Shown piece after piece: positions 9,581 through 18,653 of a stretch of DNA of 26,684 bases. Origin of the DNA: Pleurotus djamor (lineage: Eukaryota; Basidiomycota; Agaricomycetes; Agaricales; Pleurotaceae); contig JAPEVF010000499.1 in NCBI GenBank assembly GCA_029747585.1, forward strand, positions 1 to 26,684. Reading direction: 5' to 3'. Each line of letters begins with the position of its first letter. Position 1 is the stretch's first letter. The notes beneath the pieces are model-generated. The model ran no database searches. It was not told where the DNA came from and saw only the letters and a list, made by a program, of their open reading frames with translations. A program made the position numbers and the translations under genes.

Positions 9581-10824
9581 ATGTCTGTTCGGGAAGCTAT
9601 CCTTTTCGACCGCGCGCGCGAGAAAGCGTGGCCTCGCAAGCCACGAATCGACGAGTCTACCCACTGCGAGTCGATGCAACAGCTCTTTAAAGATCTATCT
9701 CAGCAGCGTAGGGAGTCACCTTGGTACAGCTTCTTTGTGGGGACCGTCATGCCTCACATTCGCGCTATCTACTCGGGCGGTTCTTCCCAACTCCAGCTAG
9801 AGTGCTTTCCACAATTCGAGCTGCACTACAGACATCCTCTGACTGGCGAAGTCATGGATCCAACTTGGAGAGCACCCCCTTCCTCTGCGAACAGTGACGT
9901 TGCCTCGGGGGCAAAGACCGACGATGTACGTGTATCCAGAGAGCTCCAGCGACTCTTAGTCAACAGTATGGATCTTCGTCGTATCATCTTTGGGAGCCTT
10001 GATCTGACCTTTCTTCTTCCTAAGCTCTCGACGGGAGCAAGTGGCGCCAAAAATCTCCCAAAGGAAAGACACGATCCGAAACCCAAGCTCAAAAGAAACC
10101 TGAACCAGTCAAGACCGATGAATCAACGATATCCTCCACTACTATTACCACCACTATTACTACTACCTCCGCCACCTCCACCACCACAACCACTTCGTCA
10201 ACCTCGGCCTCAACCTCCACACCGCCTCCCCCAACAAGGAATCTCCTACGTGTTACTGATGCTATGTTCTCTATTCGAGCCGTCCTCTCTTCTTTCCAAA
10301 AGAGCCATCCAAATGAAACTCGGGTTCCTTTCCTGCCATCCATTGGTGTCGAGGTCAAGGTCCCTCTGATCGAGCCCACCAAGCAACAACTTGCCTCGCG
10401 GAACTTTGAAATCGATGAGTGGATGGCCGGAGAAGCACTTACACATGCGATGCCCCAGATTGTCCAGCAAGCGCAGTTCATGCTCCACGGTTGGCCTTCA
10501 CTCAAAATTGTATGGATGATCGGTGTGTGTGGACGATTCGCGCAGTTCCACAAATTTTCCAGGGAACATACCCCGGCTATAGAACCCGAGTTGATTCAAA
10601 ATGGCGAATACTTCATATCGACACCGGAGATGGATGCAGACGAAGTCGCTGAAGATACATCGGACGTCATTCAATATATCCAGGACGACGGCAGCTACTC
10701 CGCTGAGTTCACCGACGCCTTCAAGATAGCCCTCAAAGATTCCCAGACGGAATATAACAGATTCATCGGTAACGAGCTCCCTGAATTCGATATGGAGGGG
10801 AGTCAGTCGTCAGAAGACCTATAA
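9581..10824 (+). CDS. Hypothetical protein with Ser/Thr-rich linker; possible PD-(D/E)XK-like C-terminal domain
   Basis: Exons 9581-9965 and 10025-10824 around a 59 bp intron (GTATGG...CTAAG), 1185 nt, 394 aa. The splice joins ...RELQRLLVN-T-LDGSKWRQKS in phase. Without it the upstream frame runs into a Pro/Leu-rich stretch that is a frame shadow. The N-terminal 150 residues include FFVGTVMPHIRAIYSGGSS and FELHYRHPLTG. A low-complexity Thr/Ser/Pro linker follows (DNA about 10130-10230). The C-terminal part has RVTDAMFSIRAVLSSF, then PSIGVEVKVPLIEP, then QIVQQAQFMLHGWPSLK and IVWMIGVCGRFAQFHKF. The order D...(E-V-K)...QxxxQ helix, then strands, resembles PD-(D/E)XK-like nuclease folds seen in many basidiomycete hypotheticals; this is inference. 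The acidic C-terminus ends in a degenerate SED repeat cut by the stop codon. It lies inside the minus-strand array with opposite orientation. Confidence 0.65.
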
Positions 10825-11224
10825 TCAGAAGACCAATCGTCAGAAGACCAATCGTCGAAGGATGAATCGTTGAAGGATCAATATTTCAATCGTCAAACGA
10901 CGATGAACTGTGACGCTTTCAATGGCACGATATCGAGTTGCATGTAACGAATTTTCTAGCATCTCAACCATCTTTTACGCCCACTTTGCTGTCATGTACA
11001 ATACTTAGTTTCCAAGCGGTCGAGAAATTGGCATTCTCATCATTCACTGCGCGAGAAGTAACCTCGACCGAAAACGAAACTCAAACGCGGGTAGATATGG
11101 GGGCAAGCAAGGGTCCTTGCCTAGCTTAAAGCTACATCGAGCATCGCTCAAGCCAGTTCTTCCTACCGTTACGTTCCATACATAGACGACGAGTCCCTCG
11201 GTCTTCGTTGCTCTTACTGCTGTC
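10825..11224. other. Region downstream of the 9581 gene with an in-frame repeat tail
   Basis: After TAA 10822-10824 the same frame stays open to TAA at about 10947. It begins with direct repeats of the 15 bp word TCAGAAGACCAATCG and its variants (GAAGGATGAATCG, GAAGGATCAA). No other gene seen. Confidence 0.5.
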
Positions 11225-11332
11225 ATATCAATCAACGGTGCGTATATTACAGTTCCGCGGTTAAAAATACACAATAGGAGGAGAAAGCAGAAAGCAATGC
11301 CTGGCCACGACATTTGTACGCATGAGAACACA

Positions 11333-12068
11333 TCAAGATTGAGCGGAGGCAGAGACTGTTGGTAGGTTGACCTTAGCATCCTACGCTTTCATCCATTCCT
11401 CGGTTTCTTCGGGAGTCAACCAGCAAGCTAGTGCTCTGGTCAAACTACCGAAGATAGACTTTATAGGTACACTCACATTTACGATGCCATTGCCAGCACA
11501 ACGGACTTAGGTGCCACTGCGGCATTTCGCCGTTGAAGAGAGTGTTCGCAATCTCGTTGATAATCTCGTGGGGCCGAACGATACCGTCGACGTTATCCCC
11601 GATACACAGCGCGAGATCGACAGTGTTGTTGAGGAGAAGGATTCCTGTCACGCGAATGCGGTCGCGCAATTCGGCGGGCACATTGAATCGTTTGACGACG
11701 CCTTTTGCCATGGAGAATGCGGTAGACGAGATTACCTTTCCACCGACGCGTTTGATTCGGCGGACGTTGTCAGGGAACTCCTTGAGAGTCATTTCGATCA
11801 GAGCTTGCCTGCCGATTGCCCAGCAGCAGTAAAAGAGCGGCGGTAGATGATGCTCGACTTGGGAGGAGCCAAGAAGGTGTCTATGAATGTTCCATATTGG
11901 AATTGGAGTCATTTTACACAATGTTTCGCGGTCCTACGAAGCCTGAAGATGAGCATGAATCACACAAGAGAGCAAACAAGGTTCACCTCGTCTTTATAGG
12001 ACTTTCCATCAGGCGGAGAGAAGCGAAGGTGCTTTGGTATCGGGATGTATTCCTCGTAGGAAGAGGTA
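11333..12068 (-). pseudogene. Array copy 2: pseudogene (start codon lost, premature stop)
   Basis: The copy 2 equivalent runs from about 12068 to 11333, with exon remnants 12068-11987, 11933-11477 (457 nt, as in the intact copies) and 11427-11333. The frame is open through the core (RRIKRVGGKVISSTAFSM, NNTVDLALCIGDNVDGIVRP). Two lesions are visible. At the 5' end homology begins only at SSYEEYIPIPKHLRFSPPDG; the ATG, the preceding nine residues and the core promoter are gone, and a TGA lies just upstream in frame. In the last exon the Gln codon present in copy 4 (KEQDAK) is TAG here (KA-stop-DAK, at 11383-11381), after which the ancestral tail still reads to TGA at 11335-11333. An internal start at the Met of CKMTP would give a shortened protein, but I consider the copy dead. 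Confidence 0.75.
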
Positions 12069-12093
12069 CCTCAGGGTCCCAAGATATTATAAG

Positions 12094-12099
12094 CACGTG
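12094..12099 (-). promoter_or_regulatory. CACGTG motif surviving upstream of pseudogene copy 2
   Basis: CACGTGATCGCGAC lies about 26 bp from the truncated 5' edge of copy 2. In intact copies the motif is 77-108 bp from the ATG. The spacing shows that an internal deletion, not loss of the whole 5' end, removed the start region. Confidence 0.45.
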
Positions 12100-12109
12100 A
12101 TCGCGACCG

Positions 12110-12488
12110 TCCGTAAATTGACTTGCCATCTACTTGCGAGCATTAATATTGTGCATTCACCACTTTTTNGAACCTGAATCCGTCTGTCAAAAATCCAATT
12201 TGAACTGCCGCAAGCGCTGGCTGTAAATGGACACTGGCAAGAAATTGATTAACGCGCCGTCCGACAGGGATGTCCGCAAGATGTCCGTCTTTGGGGGATC
12301 TGGCTTTCAACCTCAACTCGTTCCAACGAGAGCATTGAAAACACTGTCACGTATTATGGAGTCACCAGAAGCGTAGCACAAGCGGGGGAGGAATCCACCC
12401 AGAGATTATCGCATTGCAGGCACAATGCAGACGCTCTCAGTCGGTGTTCATTGAAGCACGCGCTGTTCTTGTTGGTGTCGTCTGAGTC
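12110..12488. other. Spacer between array copies 2 and 3
   Basis: No gene seen. It contains a single N at 12169 after a T run. Confidence 0.5.
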
Positions 12489-12595
12489 AACGGTGTGTAT
12501 ACCACACGTCCGCAAAGTTATATATACACAATACTAGGAGGAGCAAGCAAAAGGGATGATGCTGGGTAACGACATCAACATGCGCCTGGAACGCA

Positions 12596-13369
12596 TCAAG
12601 ACTGGGCGGTAGCAACGACGGGGGGCGGATTAGCGTTGGATTCGTGCACTTTCATCCACTCTTCGCTTTCTTCAGGAGTCAACCAGCAAGCTAATATTGC
12701 GTTTCAGTCAGACAACACCAAAGATAAACACTACCAGGTTACTCACATTTGCGATGCCATTGCCAGCACAGCGGACTTAGGTGCCACTGCGGCATTTCGC
12801 CGTTGAAAAGCGTTTTCGCCATCTCATCGATAGTTGCGTGGGGCCGAACTATGCCATCGACGTTGTCCCCAATGCAGAGCGCTAGATCCACGGTGTTGTC
12901 GGGGAGAAGAACTCCGGTAACGGAAATACGGTCATGCAAGTCGGTGGGCACATTGAACCGCTCGACAATGTCCGTTGGCATGGCAAATACGGTAGACGGA
13001 TTGACTTTTCCACCGACGCGTTTGGTTAGGAGGACGCAATTGGGAAAGTTTGTGATAGCCATGTCGAGAAGAGCTTGCCTCCCGACAGCCCAGCAGCAGT
13101 AAAAGAGGGGCGGTAGGTGATGTTCGACTTCGGAGGAGCCAAGAAGGTAGCGAGGAATGCTCCATATTGGTATTGGAGTCATTTTACATAGTATTTCGCG
13201 GTCCTAAGTACGAAGTGTCAAGGTGAGGCGTGAATAATACATGAGGACAAGAAAGACTCGCCTCTTTTTTATAGAGCTTTCCATCTGGTGGGGCGAAGCG
13301 AAGGTGCTTTGGTATGGGGATGAGCTTTTTGTCGGAGGAGGTGATGTATATCCTTGTGCTGTGCGACAT
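12596..13369 (-). CDS. Array copy 3: unrecognised 219-aa protein with a GC-AG intron
   Basis: Exons in gene order: 13369-13262 (108 nt), 13203-12747 (457 nt), 12690-12596 (95 nt), the same lengths as copies 1 and 4, so 219 aa. It starts MSHSTRIYITSSDKKLIPIP. The core keeps PIPIWSIPRYLLGSSEVEHH, KRVGGKVNPSTVFAM, LPDNTVDLALCIGDNVDG and EMPQWHLSPLCWQWHRK. The last exon reads SCWLTPEESEEWMKVHES and ends TAQS. The intron 1 donor is GAG|GCGAGT instead of GT, with a normal TTAG acceptor. GC-AG introns with an otherwise strong donor are usually spliced, so the gene is probably functional, perhaps less efficiently. The 3' flank 12489-12595 matches the other copies. Function unknown. Confidence 0.72.
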
Positions 13370-13444
13370 GGTCCCGGGCAAGTCATCCAAGTCATCGTTA
13401 CCAGTTCAGCTGAGCCTGACCGTCGACCCGCAATGTTCAGTAAC

Positions 13445-13450
13445 CACGTG
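13445..13450 (-). promoter_or_regulatory. CACGTG motif upstream of array copy 3
   Basis: CACGTGATCGCGATGG lies 76 bp upstream of ATG 13369. No TATA box is seen between them. Confidence 0.45.
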
Positions 13451-13792
13451 ATCGCGATGGCCAATCGGACGACAGGGATGACCCTATATTTCAGGGGGTA
13501 TCGTCGACTCGCTTCAACGAGAGTATGCCTTCAAGAAGATCTGAGAACGCTGCAATAGACCAAAGAGTCACAGAGTCTGGAGCACAGATGAGGAGAGGCC
13601 GGTCCAGAGCTCCTCGCATTTTCACACCATCAATTAAAGAGGTAATGCCCTCAGTCTATGTACTTGCTCTTCGTGTTGTTGTCGTATAAGCCAATGGTGT
13701 ATACATTACAGGTTTGCAAAGGTAAAAGCACACAGTTATAGAAGGAGAAAGCAGAAAGCAACGCCTGGTCACGACATACCCATGAGGACACA

Positions 13793-14591
13793 TCAAGACT
13801 GAGCGGGGGCAGGAGCGGGGGGAAGGTTGGCTTTGGCATCTTGCTCTTTCATCCACACCTCGGTTTCCTCGGGGGTCAAGAATCGAGCTAATGGGTAGCA
13901 TAATTGCAGATTAAATGAGAAAATCTGAAAACGATTGACGGAGACACGCTCACATTTGCGATGCCATTGCCAGCATAACGGGCTGAGATGCCACTGCGGC
14001 ATTTCGCCATTGAAGAGTGTTTTCGCCATTTCGTCGATAATTCCGTGAGGCCGAACGATGCCGTCGACGTTATCCCCAATACACAGTGCTAGATCCACAG
14101 TGTTGTCGGGGAGAAGGACTCCGGTCACGCAGATTCGATCGCGCAAGTCGCTGGGCACGTTGAACCGCTCGACGATACCTTCGTCCATTGTGAATACCGT
14201 GGATGATAGAACCTTTCCACCAACGTGTTTCGTTCGGCGGACATAATCGGGGAACTCCTTGAGAGCCATGTCGAGGAGAGCTTGCCTCCCGACAGCCCAG
14301 CAACAGTAAAATAGTGGCGGTAGGTGGTGTTCGACTTCGGAGCAGCCTAGAAGATAAGGAGGAATGCTCCATATCGGTATTGGAGTCATTTTACACAATG
14401 TTTCGCGGTCCTAGGAGTCCAGAGGGTGATCTGGGAGTCAGAATGAACCAGGTCGAGTGGCCAAAAGCTCACATCCAACTGACTTCTTCCGTGTATAGCT
14501 TTCCATTGGGCGGCGCGAAGAGAAGGTGCTTGGGTACGGGGATGTACTTTTCGTAGGATGAAGTGATGTATATTCTTGTGCCATAGGACAT
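13793..14591 (-). CDS. Array copy 4: unrecognised 219-aa protein, intact
   Basis: Exons in gene order: 14591-14484 (108 nt), 14410-13954 (457 nt), 13887-13793 (95 nt), 219 aa. Intron 1 is 73 bp (GTCAGT...CTAG). Intron 2 is 66 bp (GTGAGC...TTAG) and carries no in-frame stop, so an unspliced reading adds 22 residues; the exon lengths of the sister copies show it is an intron. It starts MSYGTRIYITSSYEKYIPVP. Core: PIPIWSIPPYLLGCSEVEHH, KHVGGKVLSSTVFTM, LPDNTVDLALCIGDNVDG, EMPQWHLSPLCWQWHRK. The last exon is SRFLTPEETEVWMKEQDAKA, then a Pro/Ala tail ending PAQS. The CW pair at the start of the last exon in copies 1-3 is RF here. Function unknown. The relic at 19066-19276 is closest to this copy. 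Confidence 0.75.
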
Positions 14592-14698
14592 GGTTGGGCT
14601 TGTGGCTTTTTGTGGCTTGAAAAGGTGAGGAAAGTCTCCGAGAGGCTCCAGTGACCCGCGCCACTGTCAATGTGCCTGACTCGGGTTTCGCGGTATGC

Positions 14699-14704
14699 CA
14701 CGTG
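14699..14704 (-). promoter_or_regulatory. CACGTG motif upstream of array copy 4
   Basis: CACGTGATCGTGACGG lies 108 bp upstream of ATG 14591. No TATA box is visible in between. Confidence 0.45.
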
Positions 14705-15033
14705 ATCGTGACGGACTTCAAGCGCGCACCGAGCGGCCGTTCGTTCTCGCCAAACCACGAACCGTCTCCTCCGTCAATCCTCCGTTTTCCTTCATCGATG
14801 CCTCGATGATGCGCTCTCTCGATCCGGTATGCTGAAGCTTGGATGGTCTGTGATCATAGAAGGTATGTAAACACCCATCATGTCAATAACAACACAACCT
14901 CAACGAATTTCCACTAGGTTTCCTCTTCAAGCCACCCTATCAAGTTTTTGCGCGTTTATGGCCAAACACTTGTGCCTGTGTGCTCTATGCCATTAGTTAT
15001 AAGTAGTACGGCCATCCGAAGCTGATCTTACAG
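14705..15033. other. Spacer downstream of the 15577 gene
   Basis: No gene or repeat recognised; it separates the array from the 15034-15577 gene. Confidence 0.4.
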
Positions 15034-15577
15034 CTATGAATACCGCTTGAACCCCAAACGGCGGATTATCGAAGCTTCCTTGTCTGTGGCGTGGTCCATG
15101 GCAAGCAGTTGTTCTGCGTGAGTTTCATCAATCAATCTTTGATATCCAGCGACAAACTCGTCCTGTGTGTAATCTAGGTACGCTGTAACTTGAAGGCGCT
15201 TATTCAACTCGGGCCTATGTGCAACACGCGTATCTGGGCACACTCCATCGAGGTATACTCCCTTGGATTTTGGAGTTCAAATCGGAGGACAATGTCAAGG
15301 CCCTCGTCTCGCTACTACCGAATATCTGCAGAGTGACCTCCGCCGCGTTTGACGGTTCCTGCTCATCGCTCACATGTTGAATATCCAACGTCCCAGAGAC
15401 CCATTCGTACTTTTCGTAACTCAGTGGGAAGTTCAGAGTCAGATCGCGCCCGCTGGCGATGTTGGGCTGGCGATGCTGGACAAGCCAAAGCAGTGTAGCG
15501 TAGCGGCGTCCTTGCGGCTGCCACGACACATGGTATCCCACCAAGATTGAACACAAACCCTGGCGGGGATGATGCAT
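15034..15577 (-). pseudogene. Hypothetical protein gene with a single-base frameshift
   Basis: ATG 15577 (reading left) starts MHHPRQGLCSILVGYHVSWQ. The frame continues through YATLLWLVQHRQPN, RDLTLNFPLSYEKYEWVSG and EVTLQIFGSSETRALTLSSD to LNSKIQG. There it meets the GGG run at 15262-15260. One base fewer would join it to the next frame, GVYLDGVCPDTRVAHRPELN, KRLQVTAYLDYTQDEFVAGY, RLIDETHAEQLLAMDHATDK, ending RRLGFKRYS (stop at 15034). I found no GT-AG intron that joins the two halves in phase, so a real frameshift or an assembly error is more likely. The restored length would be about 180 aa. No family recognised. A GTGAGC...TGCAG segment inside the first half could alternatively be a 51 bp in-frame intron. 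Confidence 0.45.
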
Positions 15578-15695
15578 GTGTACGTGGACAGGCAAGAACA
15601 CCGCTAGACTAGATTCAATGGCTTTTCAGAGAGGCGAACCGGCAAAGGGGAAGAATGGGTGGGGGTTTGGATATGAGCTCTCAAAATATGGGAGC

Positions 15696-15703
15696 CTTTT
15701 ATA
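15696..15703 (-). promoter_or_regulatory. TATA box upstream of the 15577 gene
   Basis: TATAAAAG on the minus strand, about 119 bp upstream of ATG 15577. That ATG is the first one downstream of it. Confidence 0.4.
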
Positions 15704-18061
15704 CCGTATCATTACGAGGCCTGCCTCCGCTGAAAGGGACTTCTGTGCTTGCAGAACCCATATACCACGACCACTGTGACAATCCACCATGAAGGCAGAC
15801 AAGTATTCTGAATATTGTCGCCAGAAATGCCCTGCCATTCCCGAGCAACTCGCCGACAAAGATCGCTGAGCGTTGTGGACGGACTAAGGAACTCAAGGTC
15901 AGTACTTCGCACCCGAATAATGCTCATGACTTGTTTCTCACCCGGTCCCATTGCTCGTTACTAGTCAGAACCCTTGCCATCGGCCCGGGAGACATCGTCG
16001 TCGGTGTGTATGGGAGCGACTAGCCATGATAAAAGTGAATTTGCTTTTCATCATGGTTCAACCGATGTACTCATCCTCAGATGCCCGATAATTTTCAAAA
16101 TAGTTTCCAGCCGCTGATCCACACCTAGCGACAGGTTGTCGACCCTTAGACTTAGGCAGGCTGTCATGACTCACTACTCCTCGTACGTTGCAGCATCGGG
16201 TATCAGTCTTCAGGCCCTCAGAATCTATACACATTATCAGAATTTTCGTCCGATTCAAAATATATCCTGGTCGCTGATCCACTTTTGCCGCCTTCACGAT
16301 TCCACTGGTATTCTTTACTCCGAGATAGTCTATGTCTCCAACGTCAACACCAAAGCTTCTTGCAGCTTTTCCTCGACGATGAGAGCAGAGACAACAAGCC
16401 TAAAGGTTAGGTGAGTGTTTCGTTCGGTCTCAATCGATACTGCTGCCCACACCTTCCCCGGGTGTAGCAATCTGTCTTGCCGTTCTAATTTCAACCATTG
16501 ACGACACGGCGCTCGACGAAGGGCTCGAAGAGGGATGGATCTGAGCAGACAGCCTTGGAACACGGAAGCAAGTCCCCATGTCCTCCCAGGAGACGCAACA
16601 TCTGGTGAAACATCGGAGTCTCGCCGAGCGCATGGGAGAAGCGCATGCTGGAAGACTTTGGGTACGTATGAACGGTATGTCCTTGTCCTCTTTACTCTAC
16701 AATCGCTCTGACGGACATTAACCGCCAATTCTGGGTTTTTACCCAGAAGCTGGTTTGACCATTCAATGTTTAAGGTTCACACATCACGGGTGAACCTCTT
16801 GTCCTACACATTGTTTCCAAAGGACTCCAGAATGGGATACATCCAATCGTACTTACGCCGCAAACGAGACCGCAATGACACTCGCCATTCATCGTTCGGG
16901 TCACTGGGAGGGTAGGATTGGTTGCAGGAAAATGGTGGCTGAGGCGTGACAGCCGGACGTCCTTGTGCCCCATGCTCACCGCTCAGGCTTGAAGTGGTAT
17001 AGGTAAATTAGATGGTTAGCTGGGTGGGCGGCGTCACTCACCATTCAAATATTCAGGCGAACAACAATTATTCAACCGCAAAGGATCGCTCCTTTTGAGG
17101 GAACACCACAGGGGATATGCCGTAGCCGCGGCGTCTACGCTTCAACAATCGAGACAAGAAAACATCCATTGAACGATCTGATGCTGCGTGAATTACAGTT
17201 CAGCAACTACAGTAACCGCTGCGAAGGACTCCGCAACGCCGATTCTAATCCTCAACGGCACCACAGTGAGGATTATGTATGCTTGTTCCTGTGAAAATGC
17301 CTCGACCCTCTCGTCAGGCATCAGCGGTTCGACGTTCAACGATTAGCCACGGTACGATTTCCTGCCTATTCCCGCTATTGCTACACACTGACAACTGTTC
17401 TGCCACAATCTCACAGCATTCCTCCGCATCAGCGAATTCCATTTATGTCAAGCCTCGACCCTGGAGACGTAACCAGATATAGATGGGTTTGAGAATAGAC
17501 TGATAGTGAGTAGCGGAACTTGTCACGTAACTAGTAGCAGGTTGCTGATGGCCTGGAATATTCAATCCCAAAGAAGATCAATGGCAAGACACGATCTGCC
17601 CCTCCAACCAGCCACTCCAACCAGCCACTCCAGTGGGTTCTCAAGCAGGAATATGTATCACCGCTGGGCACCCGAAAAGTCAGACGGCACGATCACCAGA
17701 CAGAAAGTTTACGACACCGAAACGCCGATAATGTTCAATGAACTCACGGTTTGGTTGAACTCACAAATTCCCAATCACCATGATGTCAGGAACCCACAGC
17801 TTCAATTAATCGGAGCAAGTACGACATTCTGAACCGCGGTCAATTGAATCGTCTGTCACCAGTCCGACCAATCAGCATTCCCTCCGCTTACCTTTCATTG
17901 AGGTGCACCGTCGTTTTCTGGGAATTCCGCTTCAATGGGAGAAGACATGGCGTAGGGTTGGTACTCACATTGTGCTCGAACCTGAAACGGCGACGGCGAT
18001 GAGTGAACAGCAACCTGTTCTCCGCCGCTCCTGGTTGCGAGGCCTCATGCAGCGGGAAAAG
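15704..18061. other. Long gene-poor stretch
   Basis: About 2.3 kb without a gene I can support. Several short open frames exist on both strands. The most protein-like is minus 15951-15712 (MGPGEKQVMSIIRVRSTDLE and onward), but no splice partner or family is seen. Two divergent copies of a roughly 40 bp segment sharing ATTTTC...TTCAAAATA...CCTGGTCGCTGATCCAC lie at about 16087-16124 and 16241-16287. At 17603-17633 the word CTCCAACCAGCCA is repeated in tandem. Confidence 0.5.
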
Positions 18062-18068
18062 TATAAAA
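18062..18068 (+). promoter_or_regulatory. TATA box of the hydrophobin gene
   Basis: TATAAAA, 81 bp upstream of ATG 18150, fitting a leader of roughly 50 nt. Strong TATA boxes are usual for highly expressed hydrophobin genes. Confidence 0.6.
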
Positions 18069-18149
18069 ACCTCTCAAGCTTCCGGTCAAGGTTTCTTCAC
18101 CTCGAACCAACGCAACCAGTCAGTTCAAAGTACTCTTTCGCCAACAAAC

Positions 18150-18653
18150 ATGTTGTTCAAACCCGCCTTCATCGCCACCGCCATGCTCGCCACCCTTGCA
18201 GCCACCACACCTCTTGATGCCCGTACCGGAGAGGAGTGCACCGAAAAGCCTTATATCGAATGCTGCACTGACGTTGGCACGACGTCCACCATCCCTGGCC
18301 CGCTGACCACCGCGCTTGCTGGCCCGTACTTCGGTCTTCCCGCCATTGTGTCCGTTATCATACCCTTGGTCCTCGGGGTTGTTGGAGTCACCGATGTTCT
18401 CGGGGTCAACTGTAGCCCCCTCGCGGCCATAACTGATAGCTGGTGGGTTACATTATCTATCTTCAAATGATATTTGAGTGAGCTTACTGACGGTTTATGT
18501 CCTTCCAATAGCTCTACTCAGAAGGTTTGCTGCGAAAACGTTGGATTCAGTAGGCTGCTCTTCATACTTGGTCATCTACTCACGTTCCTTCTTGCTAACT
18601 TTTGTTTGCTAGACGGCCTTGTCAACGTTGGCTGCAACGCCATCAGCATCTGA
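18150..18653 (+). CDS. Class I hydrophobin
   Basis: Small secreted amphipathic wall protein that self-assembles at air-water interfaces and coats aerial hyphae or fruit bodies. Exons 18150-18442, 18512-18549 and 18613-18653, 372 nt, 123 aa. Both introns (69 and 63 bp) fall in the cysteine-rich C-terminal half and splice in phase. A signal peptide (MLFKPAFIATAMLATLAA) is followed by all eight cysteines in hydrophobin order: C-x7-CC-x48-C-x9-C-x5-CC-x12-C-x5. Diagnostic strings are CSPLAAITDSCSTQKVCCEN and FNGLVNVGCNAISI, which match the Agaricomycete class I consensus. The loop between cysteines 3 and 4 (48 residues) is long and very hydrophobic (FGLPAIVSVIIPLVLGVVGV). The open frame continues upstream to 18003, but the TATA box and signal peptide fix the start at 18150. 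Confidence 0.93.

Noticed and set aside
10089..10553. Minus-strand frame rich in Val/Glu repeats
   Set aside because: Antisense of the Thr/Ser-rich linker of the 9581 gene; low-complexity artefact.
11511..11846. Plus-strand open frames opposite array exon 2 (also at 8785, 12749 and 14058)
   Set aside because: They recur only because the minus-strand coding exon is conserved; mirrored codon constraint explains them.
12094..12224. Transposon-like origin of the array
   Set aside because: No terminal inverted repeats, target-site duplications or transposase were seen around any copy. Segmental duplication explains the pattern.
13888..13953. Copy 4 read without its second intron, adding 22 residues
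   Set aside because: Consensus GTGAGC...TTAG borders and the exact exon lengths of copies 1 and 3 show that it is an intron.
16330..16728. Minus-strand frame of 132 codons
   Set aside because: Composition (many Arg/Leu, no hydrophobic pattern), no splice partner and no recognisable family.
18003..18149. Upstream extension of the hydrophobin frame
   Set aside because: The signal peptide starts at 18150 and the TATA box lies at 18062, inside the would-be extension.
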